From Gracilariopsis chorda (Eukaryota; Rhodophyta; Florideophyceae; Gracilariales; Gracilariaceae): 64,000 nt of DNA. This document shows, in pieces, positions 53,390-64,000 of the stretch. The translations under genes were made by a program, and so were the position numbers. The DNA lies in NCBI GenBank assembly GCA_003194525.1, contig NBIV01000184.1:1-64000 (forward strand). Reading direction: 5' to 3'. The notes beneath the pieces are model-generated. The model ran no database searches and was not told where the DNA came from. It saw only the letters and a list, made by a program, of their open reading frames with translations. Position 1 is the first letter of the stretch. The number at the start of each line of letters is the position of its first letter.

Positions 53390-54885
53390 GAATATGATTG
53401 TCTAACCACCCTTTGCAATCTGAAAACACCCAGTATGGACCAGTGGTTCAGACTCTAGACTACGCTGCCTCCGCGAGTATCCTACACCTCCCAGAAGACA
53501 TATTCCGTTACAAATGATTGTGTAAACCCCCTTCATACCTAAAGAGACCGAGTATTAGGAGTGTTCCTGTGGAGCAAAACATCTCCTTTGGGAGTTGCTT
53601 TTACCCTCCTTAGAGGCATTACCGATGTACGGATTTACCCCAATTGTGTGTTCAATTGTGGCAATCTTCGGTGTGAGTTTTCCCCTTCAGGTGATTTCTA
53701 GATGGACTGGTACAGGACAAACGGGTGGCACGCGTGGGAATTCTTGGCTCCAATTTCGGAATTTATTTAGTAGGTTAGTTTACTTTGGCCCCTGACACTG
53801 GGTCCTCCACGTGTATGGCCCTGAGAAGGTGTGCACTAATTTCTTTAATTAGTTTTTATGTTTCTAGTGAACCTTACTTACGTGGGAGTGACCTCGCGGT
53901 CGCAAGGTCACAGTAAACTGAACCAAGGTTGGTCTTCAAAACCATCGCTCTAGTCTGACAAACTAGAGCGGGCTCTGGTCGCAACTGCCCTCGTAGGTTC
54001 ACGACTCCATCTGGAGAGTCACCACGTTTGGTTTCAGTACGACTAACCCCTTGGGACCGCTCAGGACATCTGTGTAATTACAAAGACCATGGGTCTAACC
54101 TTACTCTGCTTATCTTGTGTATCCTGTCGCAGGACAGATCTCCGCCCCAGTATTGGGTTGTTTCGTTGGTTGTTGTTGCTATTTTACCCCTTAGTTCTTG
54201 GGTCTGTTGCCACTTTGAGCACGACCCCCTCCCCCTCGTTGTCTGGTTCTTTTCCCCCTTTGGGACACTACATTTGCTGAGTACGCTGTCTACGTCCCCT
54301 CACTTGGATTCTTCTCTGATCTCGTTCCTTTGAGGATTCTTCGTATTCACCTCCACAGGTATAGCCAGTATCCACCATTGGATTTACACCCGACACTCGT
54401 GTGGAGTAGAGGGCTCGTCCACTGAGTGTACCCTCCATAGGGAGCATGGACTCGGACGCTTTGAGAGCTACAACCCGCACGGGTTTTGCTCCAGTTCCAG
54501 AAACTATTATTGTTTTCGCTCCTGTACAAGGTTTGTGTCTGTGTTGCGGTTTTATTTCATCACTTCTAGTACTCCCCAATCCCTCTTTCTTTTCTTCCAC
54601 TTTTTGGTTAGATTTCTGCAATCCATGGCTCGTGTTTGCCAATGCTCGAACGTGCCATTCACGTAAATATGATGCTTTTTAAAGAGGACATGCACGCCGT
54701 TGGCGTGGACGACCGTTTTTTGTCTGACTTTTCTGAGCAGGTCGCGAAGGGGTAAGCTCGGTCTAACATCCGACATATTCGTGTCATCCATTGAAAGGGC
54801 TTTTGTAATGGGTTCACCTCTTGGAGGAAGGTCTCGAACTTTTTTCTGGTGGTCTTCAGTTTCCGGGCGTTGCAGAACATAAACG
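53390..54885 (+). repeat. Degenerate LTR-derived sequence
   Basis: Near 53440-53580 the order of short matches (ACTCTAGAC, CCTCCGCGAGT, GTAAACCCCCTTCATACCTAAAG) follows the middle of the element A LTRs. Near 54770-54880 it follows their end (GGGTTCACCTC … GGTCTCGAAC … TTCCGGGCGTTGCAGAACA). The distance between these parts is about twice that in an intact LTR, so it is either an expanded LTR or two nested ones. A short inverted repeat (CTCTAGTCTGACAAACTAGAG) less its loop lies near 53949-53969. No coding potential accepted. Confidence 0.5.
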
Positions 54886-56440
54886 TGATCAATGATGGTC
54901 TACGGAACATTTAGCAATAGAACTTAGTAAAGTAAGTTTACAATGCTTCCCACTGACTATATTTAGAATAAAAGAGGCTATTCAGTAATTGTCATACCAT
55001 CATGTCAAGGAGTACAATGAGAGAGGAATAATAACTAGTGAATGGTAGAAACAGATCCATTCACTATCAGAAAAATTCTAAAAGTATTTAGTTTCCCAAT
55101 AGATGACGATATTGCAGAAGAGTCTCGATTAACCGAGAACTTCGCCATTCAAGTTTATTTAATACTAAATTATAGACAACGACAAGAAGTAAGACTACTG
55201 TCTTCAGAAGTAGAAGAATAGAAATACCCAAACATGCTATATCGGAATGAAATCGATGAAAAGTATGAACGAAGTTTTTACCAGTCGAGAATTGTCTAAG
55301 TTTATACTTAGAGAGCTTTAGGATCCGCAGAACTCTATAAAGACAGTAAAGTAATTGAATAATGTAATGCAATGTGAGTAAAAGCGATGGGTTAGGCAGA
55401 TCAAAAGATGAGATTATAAGCCCCTAGCTAACCTCTAAGAGTCTTTGAACCTGTAATATCTATAAACCATACCAAACCACACTCTTTCAAAATACAGAAG
55501 ATCAAATAAGTTCTTTACCCTGCACAATGTGAGATATACTGTGCTTAGTGCAACTACTAATGTATACTAGATTGAAAGACAAAAGAAAAACAGTTTCTCT
55601 TGTGTTTTATTACCAGAAATGTATATATAGTTATCATATATGCAGTAGAAAGATTTAACTCTCTATAATGCAAAACAATTTTTCAGAAATACTGTAGATA
55701 CTAAAATGTTTCTAATGCTATATTCAAATTGGTTTTGCTCTTCAAAACAAAGCTAATGTTACAATTTACTTAGCAAATTCTAAACTTTCGTGAAGTATTG
55801 TGATAACGAAATTTTCCTTGCATTAAATTAAAAGTACTTCCGGTATCTGTAATAAACAGTTCTGATAAAATCTTTATAGTTATTAAAAAATAAGTTATGA
55901 ATCTTTTCTTTTAGGACTAATTCATATGTAGCATTTTTTAAAATTAAGCAAAATATAGTTTATCATGTATTTCGTTGCAAGGTGAGAACTGCGCAAAATC
56001 TTTAAAATCATGATTAGAACTGAAAAAAGAATTTTTTTTGTGCAATATGCAATGAGTTTAATATTCCACTACAGACCGCTTAAAATTTTTTTCTTTACTG
56101 TTTTTGATAACATAAACATTTGTATGAGGTAAAATGGGTTTTTATCGGTTTCAAACTTAAATTAATTATAAAGAAACAAAATGGAATGCTCTTCAAAATT
56201 TAATATACTAATAGGCAAAATGCAAATTTTTACTACTTTATTAGTGAAAATTTGAGAATTGTTTAAGAGAATTTTTTAATTTGTTCAAGCTTTGTTTTAT
56301 AACTGCTTTGTGTTGAATGAAATTGGTTGACTTTTACGAATTACCTGAATGATGACAGACGTAGAGTATTTGATTTTTTGGGTCATAAGCCTTTCTTGCA
56401 GGGTTGGAGAGGGATCAATATCTTTCTGGCGCTATGTGAT
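54886..56440. other. AT-rich island without genes
   Basis: About 1.5 kb of strongly AT-rich sequence with many T and A runs, unlike anything else in the window. The longest frame (55088-55372, minus) is Leu/Val/Tyr-rich and has no recognised content. No tRNA, rRNA or repeat identified. It directly precedes the dsRBD gene and may include its distal promoter, or be DNA of other origin, for example organellar. Confidence 0.5.
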
Positions 56441-56716
56441 TCCTTTTGACTGGGAAGCAGAGGTTTTTAGCGCAGCATTTCTCTTCCAGTAAGGTTTCGT
56501 GTACCAGGGTAGCGCTAGATACGGTTAGGCCTCGCCTTGGGTCTACGCATTGCCCAGACCATCAAGAATCTAGGCAAAGAACGTTCTGGAAGACGGGTTC
56601 GGGTGAACGCTGCCTCCACGCCGGAGGGGCGAACCTGGAACAGCGCAAGAATTTTAGGCTCTCTGGAGAGATAGTTACCCATTGGGGATACCTCCGGTTA
56701 TCACAACAGCAGCTTG

Positions 56717-59700
56717 ATGGACGACGATGAAGCGGATTACGACTCCTATAGTGACTGGGAGGCCTACGCAGGGATCGATCCACCTCCTCCTGGAAGCTTG
56801 AAAAGTCTCCCACTGAAATTTGTTCTTGTTGATGACGAAAAAATCGCCGAGGACGATTCTCCAAGGGATGTCCTTTACCAGGAAACCGCGAATCCCAGCC
56901 ATTGTGTAAATGCGATTCAAGACACAACTTTGAGAAGCAAAGAGGTGCGTGGGGACAAGAAGGGAGGATCTGGTTTCCATGACGATGGAAGCCGAGTGTT
57001 GGTCGCACAAAACGTTGCGGCCCATTGTACTGACTCTCCAAACCGACGTGAAGCGACTTCTGCGGGAACCCACGATACAAACGAAAGAATACCACGGCAC
57101 AGTCAGCGGAGGTTTGGACAAGAACGGAAGACAGAGAAGTCTCAAAAGCGGCCTAGACCATTAGACTACGTACCTTTCGTGTCGTCAGATACACGGTCAA
57201 GCCCAAAGCAGCGGTTCCGGACATCAAAGGGTCGAGACTTCACCCGCTCTACAGGGAGATTTCTGAACCCCGTCACGCAGACAACCGACCTGACCGGCGG
57301 AACACAAGGTCCCGCACCAAGCATTTCCACAAACCACGTACAAGCGGCAAAGAATACGGCGTTGAGAAAACGAGTACCGAAGCCGGCTTCGCCCGACAAT
57401 GGGAAATTCTCTGATCATGCACCCACCGGCATGCGGCCCTCTCAAATTGCGCCACCTCACCTTCGTTCGGAGAAGCAAACATCGACTTCTTCGGGAGTCG
57501 ACCACCTGTCTGCTGGTCTCCCAACATCCGTACGTTGGAAACAGAACGAAGGCCGCCAGCACGAAAAATCGTTGCATAATACTCCAGTACCCTTGCCGGC
57601 GGTGATGGGGACAAGCGTACTGGGGATTAGCCAGCTAAGCCTCCCGGCCCAAGAGATGGATGGCGCTACGAGTACCCCTTCATCAATTCGTGAAGCAATT
57701 GCCAGTAGCAATAATCAACATGGAGGTATTTTCGGTCTTCAACCTGATGGAACGATTCTGCATGGTTTCCAAAGACCCTTGAGTACTCCGCGCATACCCA
57801 CTCCGAGACATCCTGGTGCGTTGTATTCAAATCCGATAAGCAAATCCAATCCTCTTTGTGATGTCACATCACCAGCCTTGTTCCACGGCGGGATGCCAAC
57901 AACGGCTTTCGGGCCTTTTCCTTTTCAGCATGCCATCGGATATCCCGGAGTCCCAAATGGGTTACACAACTTCGCTCCACCGCTACCGATAATGCCAGGA
58001 AGGCCTTTTATTGGAAACTTCGGGAGCGACATGATGCAGGCTGTCAACTTCCAGCCACCTTGTGTTGGAAATCCGGGGCAAGTGCCGCCTGGCGCTTTTC
58101 CAAATGAAAGGGTAGACACTCTCAGGGGTACAATTCCGGTAGATGTGCCATCTCAGCCCCTAAACACAGAGGTTATTGCTCCGCGAAGCAACGTGCTGCA
58201 TTCTCCGGTTCAAGCTCTAGAAGTTGAAAGTAACTTGAGAGTAACGGATAAATCACTCGATCGTGAAGACGTTAGGGAAGACGCCCGGAACGCAGAAGTT
58301 AGATCGAATGACTGTGCTCAGATGACAGGTGCGTCCGCGCAGAGAAGCAAAAACACCCCTGTCAAGGGAACTACAGTTAGAAGAGGTTTGAGAAAAGCCA
58401 TTGAAGTTGACGAAATTCCATATGAAGAGGATGATGATGCAGAGGACCATGTTTCACGCCTGAACGAAATACCTCAGAAGCGGAAGTTTATCGCTTTGGC
58501 TCGACCGCAGTGGCAGATGGTCCGAGTGCGTTCCGGTGGGGGATCTGGATGGATGTGTACAATGAAAGCCACGGTTTTAAGGAAGTCGCCCCAAGAGGTT
58601 GTAGAATGCGTCAGTGTTGCTCGAAACAAGAACCGTGCAAAACGGGCGGCGGCCAAAGAAATGCTCTTGAAGTTAAAGTCTAAACTTCCAGAAGCTTTTC
58701 TGAGTGAAAACCAGGGAAAGCAGACCAACCAGCCTGTTAGAATGCACTCCGCCGTGAACGCATTGCATCAGCTTGCCCAGGAGGGAAACCTCCCATGTCA
58801 ACCAGGATATGACGTTGAAGAAGTGAACGAAGCGGGTGAGAATCATTGGCGTTGTACAACGACCCTGTTCACCAGGGATCACGACTCGAAGGTGTTCGTC
58901 GAATACGGTCCGTCCAAAAATGCTGCGAAACAGAAAGGGGCTCGCAAAGCACTTGAGGCCATCATCAAGCTCAAGTCACCGGGTGCGGATCAGTTTCAGA
59001 AGCTGCTGCTGCCAGCCGAGATCCAGCCGACGAAAACGATGGCTAATATCCCAGGAGCTTCGGAAGTAATCTTTCAAACGGGCGACGATGAAATGTCTCA
59101 TGGTTCATGTGATGATCTGGTCGAAGGCACGGGCTTAAGACTTGAACTTCCAACTGATTATGAACTAGTTATCGCTGAGACAGAATCGGATTGTTTAAAT
59201 TGGTTTAGCGCACACGCTCAGCCAGGGGCACGGTTAGGCATATACATTGACTCAGAAACAGCCCGGGACTCTGTGTTTAGAGTCAGTGAGTTGGAGGGCA
59301 ACAAGGAGTACGAAATCAAATTTCCCATGTTATGCTTCTCCTCCGCGAACGCAGGTATAGTAGTGCGGGTAGATAAGCGTGAGAGCAGTCCAGATGCTGG
59401 TGGGCTATCTCAAGTTGAGGAGAATACGTTTTGGGTTCCAGATATAGTGGCAGACACACTCGAAGACGCAAGAGTGGAGAAGGCAGCTCTCGCTTGTGAC
59501 GAAGGGCTGGATGAACTATTCGAACGGCATGGAATACAAGCGGATGGAGTGCAAGACGTCGCACTTACATCGATAGCCATTGCAGGGCTTGGAAGATTTG
59601 ACGGTCGTAGACAGTTCTCATCACTGAGGCAGCTAACAAAGTATTGGATGCGACAGGAAGTGAAGGACATCAACTGGCAAACACTTTGGCCAAAGAGATC

Positions 59701-59890
59701 TGAGCTTCCAAAGGCGTTGCTTGGAACCGACGCGAAGGAACTAGCTGCGGCAGTTCTATCCGCGTTTGCAGTTCGTTGCGTACGTGTCAAATTAAGTGAT
59801 GCGGCGCGGATGAAAAGGGTGAACATGGGGGGTGCTTCGAATGACTTGGTGGTGCTTTGTAAGCGGGTTTTGGACAGTGGCACGTCTTGA
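56717..59890 (+). CDS. Double dsRBD protein with a 3'-5' exonuclease-like C-terminus
   Basis: 1057 residues from the ATG at 56717 (MDDDEADYDSYSDWEAYAG). Residues 1-570 are polar, Pro/Gly/Asn-rich, probably disordered. Two double-stranded-RNA-binding domains follow: about 588-658 (RPQWQMVRVRSGGGSGWMCT … NKNRAKRAAAKEMLLKLK) and 675-753 (SAVNALHQLAQEGNLPCQPG … GPSKNAAKQKGARKALEAII), each ending with the A-x3-KKxAA-type helix that grips dsRNA. The C-terminus, about 836-1020, resembles a DEDD 3'-5' exonuclease fold: LGIYIDSET (D-x-E), VQDVALTSIAIAG, FSSLRQLTKYWMRQEVKDIN, WPKRSELPKALL and TDAKELAAAVL. The family spacing is there, but not all acidic catalytic positions are obvious, so activity is uncertain. 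Likely role in dsRNA or structured-RNA metabolism. Convergent with Rab6. Confidence 0.62.
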   Translation: MDDDEADYDSYSDWEAYAGIDPPPPGSLKSLPLKFVLVDDEKIAEDDSPRDVLYQETANPSHCVNAIQDTTLRSKEVRGDKKGGSGFHDDGSRVLVAQNVAAHCTDSPNRREATSAGTHDTNERIPRHSQRRFGQERKTEKSQKRPRPLDYVPFVSSDTRSSPKQRFRTSKGRDFTRSTGRFLNPVTQTTDLTGGTQGPAPSISTNHVQAAKNTALRKRVPKPASPDNGKFSDHAPTGMRPSQIAPPHLRSEKQTSTSSGVDHLSAGLPTSVRWKQNEGRQHEKSLHNTPVPLPAVMGTSVLGISQLSLPAQEMDGATSTPSSIREAIASSNNQHGGIFGLQPDGTILHGFQRPLSTPRIPTPRHPGALYSNPISKSNPLCDVTSPALFHGGMPTTAFGPFPFQHAIGYPGVPNGLHNFAPPLPIMPGRPFIGNFGSDMMQAVNFQPPCVGNPGQVPPGAFPNERVDTLRGTIPVDVPSQPLNTEVIAPRSNVLHSPVQALEVESNLRVTDKSLDREDVREDARNAEVRSNDCAQMTGASAQRSKNTPVKGTTVRRGLRKAIEVDEIPYEEDDDAEDHVSRLNEIPQKRKFIALARPQWQMVRVRSGGGSGWMCTMKATVLRKSPQEVVECVSVARNKNRAKRAAAKEMLLKLKSKLPEAFLSENQGKQTNQPVRMHSAVNALHQLAQEGNLPCQPGYDVEEVNEAGENHWRCTTTLFTRDHDSKVFVEYGPSKNAAKQKGARKALEAIIKLKSPGADQFQKLLLPAEIQPTKTMANIPGASEVIFQTGDDEMSHGSCDDLVEGTGLRLELPTDYELVIAETESDCLNWFSAHAQPGARLGIYIDSETARDSVFRVSELEGNKEYEIKFPMLCFSSANAGIVVRVDKRESSPDAGGLSQVEENTFWVPDIVADTLEDARVEKAALACDEGLDELFERHGIQADGVQDVALTSIAIAGLGRFDGRRQFSSLRQLTKYWMRQEVKDINWQTLWPKRSELPKALLGTDAKELAAAVLSAFAVRCVRVKLSDAARMKRVNMGGASNDLVVLCKRVLDSGTS

Positions 59891-60130
59891 CGCAAAGAAC
59901 ATGAAACATAATTGGAGGCTGCACCAATTGCAGCTCATAGAAAGAAACCTGAGATTCCTGATAGGGCAAAGGTGAAGTGGGGTTTTGGCATTGGGGTGTG
60001 AGCAACGCCAAGAGCTCAGCGGTTTGAGGGCGGTTAATGCTGTTTACGTCAATTTGGGTGAAAATACAAGGGTAGAGGAAGGTTGAGGCGCAGGACGAAA
60101 TTGGTGGAAGTAGCGAGAGGATAATTGCGG

Positions 60131-61196
<1,066 letters not shown>

Positions 61197-61658
61197 ATGA
61201 AACACAGAGTTGCGCTTCGGAAGCTGTCGCGCTCGAGTTCGCACCGAAAGGCGCTATTTCGCAACCAGGTGACCTCTCTCATCGAGCACGAACGCATTGA
61301 GACCACCGTCGCAAAGGCGAAGGAATTGCGCCGCATCGCCGATCGCATCATCACTCTCGGCAAGAAGCAAACGTTGGTGGCGCGCCGTCGAGTCAACGGC
61401 TTCGTCATGACCAATGAGGCCTCGAAAAAAGTGTTCGTCGACCTAGCGCCGCGCTTCGCGGATCGGTGCGGTGGATACACCAGGGTGCTCAAGACGCGCT
61501 TTCGTAGAGGCGACTGCGCGCCCATGGCTATAATTGAGTGGAGTCAGACGGAGCGCTCTATACTGACGCCGGAGCAGTTGCTACGAAAGGAACAGCGGAA
61601 GACAAAGCATAGAAGGCAGTCTGCCACGCCTCCGGGGCTTGGCGTCGTCTTGGATTGA
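61197..61658 (+). CDS. Organellar ribosomal protein bL17
   Basis: 153 residues beginning [20 protein letters not shown], which is the bacterial L17 N-terminus; [20 protein letters not shown] and [18 protein letters not shown] follow as in the family, then [20 protein letters not shown] and [12 protein letters not shown]. It belongs to the large subunit of the bacterial-type ribosome, near the exit tunnel. Encoded in the nuclear genome, so it acts in mitochondria or plastid, mitochondria more likely. The frame is open 33 codons upstream from an ATG at 61098; that Ala/Ser/Arg-containing stretch could be a targeting peptide, so the longer start (186 residues) is a real alternative. Confidence 0.9.
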   Translation: MKHRVALRKLSRSSSHRKALFRNQVTSLIEHERIETTVAKAKELRRIADRIITLGKKQTLVARRRVNGFVMTNEASKKVFVDLAPRFADRCGGYTRVLKTRFRRGDCAPMAIIEWSQTERSILTPEQLLRKEQRKTKHRRQSATPPGLGVVLD

Positions 61659-62254
61659 ATTCACGTGTGCACCCTCGTCAACTTGCCAGCACAACTTGTA
61701 TTCACATTCTATTCTGCTGAGTCGCGGAGAACGCTTGGCAGACGTGTGCTCTGCTCTACTTCGAGGAAATCTGCTCGATGGAAAGCAGATGCTTCGGCAA
61801 CTTTGGTTCCGAAAGCTGGCGCTGAGCACATGATATGCATTTCGGTGATGCATCGCAGTTCCATCAAACACGGGCCATAAATTTCCTTACTTTTCGCGCG
61901 TTGTGCACGCAAAGCCATTTTGGCGCGAACCGCGTTTACGCCTGCATCCGCTTCTATGTACATTCACGCAATACTCCCGTCCCTACTGCTATCCGCCCCC
62001 ACTGCTCGTTAGAAAAACTGCGAACAAGGTAGCCATTGTATGCTAACGCTACCGACTTTGTCCTCCATTCGCCACAATTCACCATCTTCCTCCAACCTTA
62101 TCTTAAATCGTTGCGTCCTCAAGTGGCCCTACTTTCCTTCCCCCTCAACAGCTTCTGTAGACACTGTGCTCCTTGATTCTCAAACACATTTCTCAGCGGT
62201 TTTTCCACCCCGCTATTTCGCTTGCTTTCGCCCGCGGGCACCGAGCCATGCAAC
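61659..62254. other. Intergenic region, bL17 to ASF1
   Basis: 596 bp with no credible gene. It should contain the bL17 3' end and the ASF1 promoter; the last 200 bp are C/T-rich, like many leaders here. Confidence 0.4.
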
Positions 62255-62918
62255 ATGGCCGCCGTTGACATTTTTGACGTAAAAGTCCTCGACAACCCTG
62301 CCCCCTATACAAATCCACTTCAGTTTGAGATTACCTACGACGTACGCGAGACTCTAAAGGAAGGTAAGTGCTGTTTCTCCCAACCCCTGAAACCGTCTCT
62401 TCTTTCGATTTCCAGCAAACTGACTCCAAACCTATGTATCGTTCATTACCATTCTCCCGTCAGACATAGAATGGAAAGTTATATACGTAGGTAGCGCCGA
62501 GGACGAAAGCCACGACCAGGAACTGGACGCCGTTCTTCTTCCAGCCGATAATACGGGACGGTTCATGTTCGTCCTCCAGGTGGATTCACCAAATCCATCA
62601 TTAATTCCTGACTCGGACGTTTTGGGTGTCACCATTGTGCTGCTCACATGCAGTTACAATGGAGCCGAGTTCATTCGCGTGGGATACTACGTTAGCAATC
62701 AGTACACAGACGCAGATCTACATGAGAACCCCCCTCCAAAGCCTCTAGTCAACAAAATTCAACGCACCATTGCGGCACATGAACCTCGAGTCACAAAGTT
62801 TCCGCACAAGTTCGACTTTCGCGAACCGAAAACGGGTACTCCGGCTGAACCAGAATTATCCACAGATGGCAGCCACTTTGCTACCGGAGTTGCCAATCAA
62901 CAAGCTAATCTCGCATAG
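62255..62918 (+). CDS. ASF1: Histone chaperone ASF1, one intron
   Basis: Exons 62255-62363 and 62464-62918 give 187 residues. ASF1 binds the H3-H4 dimer and passes it to CAF-1 and HIRA during replication and transcription. Exon 1 reads MAAVDIFDVKVLDNPAPYTN and ends ETLKE; exon 2 resumes DIEWKVIYVGSAEDESHDQE, then GRFMFVLQVDSPNPSLIPDS, LGVTIVLLTCSYNGAEFIRV, GYYVSNQYTDADLHENPP and EPRVTKFPHKFDF. These match the conserved core throughout, and the join restores the LEW/IEW-type motif exactly. An out-of-frame ATG 7 bp upstream (62248) could lower initiation. The C-terminal tail is short (about 30 residues), as in animals and plants rather than the long acidic yeast tail. Confidence 0.95.
62364..62463 (+). 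other. Spliceosomal intron of ASF1 (100 bp)
   Basis: Starts GTAAGT directly after GAA G and ends CAG before AC ATA GAA, phase 1. The pyrimidine-rich stretch CCATTCTCCCGTCAG precedes the acceptor. It is the only intron I can support in the window. Confidence 0.92.
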
Positions 62919-63357
62919 TTTCGCTACTCACTAATCCACAAGTTCAAGCTCTCCTCTCCTTCACTAATGCTTGTCATATATGCGCTATACCATGCAACAG
63001 CCTTTGGTGGTTTCGGCAATGGCGACAGGGTGATGCATTTTCATGTCAGCAATGAACTTGCAAAGTATTGTTGGGAGTTGATTTTCAGTCTGTCATGACG
63101 ATGTGAACTTTGTTCTACGAGCTTATGTACGGGTCGTCATTTGGGATTCTAACTAATAGCGGAGACGTGCATCCTTTACATCAAACAACCGTTGTCTGGC
63201 ATGAAACAAAAGTAAAATGCGGGCTTCGCCAAAAGCCTGTATAGGGCGAAGAAACACGTGATGGAAAATGGATTCTCCGTGCGACCAGGGCAGAAGACTT
63301 TTGCGTTGCAAAGTAGCGCACTCCCCAGGCCAAGTGCTAGTTTACGTCTTAACCTTC
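62919..63357. other. Convergent 3' region of ASF1 and sterol oxidase
   Basis: 439 bp between the two stop codons; small frames on both strands are not convincing. Confidence 0.45.
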
Positions 63358-64000
63358 TTAGTCTTTGGCAGATTTTGCGAGTTGCCTCTTTCGACGCCAT
63401 GCTTGAAAAGCATTATCTGTTCCGAACAGCGCGTCAACCCATGTAAACGTACTGGAGTAGTTTCCAGAATGAATGCGATGATGATGGTCATGAAAATGTG
63501 CACCACCATAAAGTGGAAACCATCTGTTTAGGCTCCACGGAAAGTCGTAACCGGAATGACATTCTACTGTTTGAATGCAACGCAGGGCAAGGTAGATATA
63601 CAGCGTGAGCAGGTGCGGAGCGAATAACATTGGCCCTGCCAATGTGGCAGCGCCGAGAAATACAACTTCCAAGGGGTGAGCGTATTCAGCTGCCAAGCCG
63701 AAAGGCGCAGAATGTTCGTGGTGGATATGATGCACCTTCTTGTAGAGATACGGGGTGTGTAAAGCACGGTGTCCCCAGTAGAACACAAAGTCTTCGATGA
63801 GAAAGAACAAAAACAGTTGGAATAAGATAAACGAGGGGGTTGGTAGCGTTTCAACGGAATGATCGGCACCCATGAGGTCCATGACCGGATGAGTGAACAT
63901 GATGATCGGAAAAACGAGGAGAAAGTGATTCACAAGCAGTCGCGCAACACAGTTCTTCAGCATGGGCGTATCGGTTCGTTTTTCGGGTTGTAGCTTCCAT
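63358..64000 (-). CDS. C4-methylsterol monooxygenase (ERG25/SMO), 5' partial
   Basis: The C-terminal 214 residues; the frame stays open to the window edge (WKLQPEKRTDTP then MLKNCVARLLVNHF), so the start lies beyond 64000. The enzyme removes C4 methyl groups in sterol synthesis in the ER membrane, using a di-iron centre. Histidine boxes: WGHRALHTPYLYKKVHHIHH (HRxLH-like and HHxHH) followed by EHSAPFGLAAEYAHP, and GGAHFHDHHHRIHSGNYSST near the C-terminus. ETVECHSGYDFPW-type segment (TVECHSGYDFPW) is also typical of SMO. Hydrophobic segments FPIIMF… and LFQLFLFFLIEDFVFYW are membrane helices. Convergent with ASF1. Confidence 0.92.
   Translation of the reverse strand, partial: WKLQPEKRTDTPMLKNCVARLLVNHFLLVFPIIMFTHPVMDLMGADHSVETLPTPSFILFQLFLFFLIEDFVFYWGHRALHTPYLYKKVHHIHHEHSAPFGLAAEYAHPLEVVFLGAATLAGPMLFAPHLLTLYIYLALRCIQTVECHSGYDFPWSLNRWFPLYGGAHFHDHHHRIHSGNYSSTFTWVDALFGTDNAFQAWRRKRQLAKSAKD

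Noticed and set aside
55088..55372. A 94-codon Leu/Val/Tyr-rich minus frame in the AT-rich island
   Set aside because: Such frames arise by chance in AT-rich DNA; no membrane-protein family features beyond hydrophobicity.

Overview
The window looks like nuclear DNA of an intron-poor eukaryote. It carries typical eukaryotic genes (Rab6-type GTPase, ASF1 histone chaperone, diphthamide synthase DPH6, C4-sterol methyl oxidase, bHLH factor, TOG/TACC microtubule protein), nearly all as single uninterrupted reading frames; the one clear spliceosomal intron is 100 bp, in ASF1. Host genes sit close together in divergent and convergent pairs, and the middle is a deep nest of chromodomain-bearing Ty3/gypsy retrotransposons. 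This mix (few introns, roughly even base composition, abundant LTR elements) fits a florideophyte-like red alga, but that assignment is an inference without a database search.

Layout. 1-1.03 kb: the end of an LTR inserted into a dead Tc1/mariner transposase. 1.9-8.5 kb: two damaged host genes on the minus strand, a trehalose-6-phosphate phosphatase with at least five frameshifts and a Urb2/Npa2-like ribosome-biogenesis protein with about five. 9.1-18.3 kb: six intact host genes (DUF1990 protein, MRNIP-like zinc-ribbon protein, bHLH-GAF factor, DPH6, a TOG+TACC protein, endonuclease V). 19.4-19.7 kb: the promoter and first codons of an unidentified gene cut off by an LTR.

19.7-49.3 kb: element A, an old plus-strand chromovirus with 796-bp LTRs. 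Its pol is split at the protease by some 18 kb of other DNA. That DNA is an unclassified ~6.4 kb segment (C) with a long ParB/sulfiredoxin-like reading frame, and C is itself interrupted by the young minus-strand element B (23.80-35.39 kb, 913-bp LTRs differing at only a handful of positions). A and B each carry, between the end of pol and the 3' LTR, a homologous protein gene on the OPPOSITE strand. It is open in B, decayed in A, and resembles no family I recognise. This is the most interesting observation of the window. 49.3-53.1 kb: pol of a third, more diverged chromovirus (D), interrupted by a solo LTR with a perfect 5-bp target duplication. 53.4-54.9 kb: very degenerate LTR-like sequence. 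54.9-56.4 kb: an AT-rich gene-free island.

56.7-64.0 kb: host genes again: a double dsRBD protein with a 3'-5' exonuclease-like C-terminus, Rab6, organellar ribosomal protein bL17, ASF1 with its intron, and a C4-sterol methyl oxidase that runs off the right edge.

The retroelements record repeated insertion: D and A oldest, B youngest. B alone keeps protease, reverse transcriptase and integrase catalytic residues, yet has a premature stop in pol and a frameshift before the chromodomain, so it would need help in trans.
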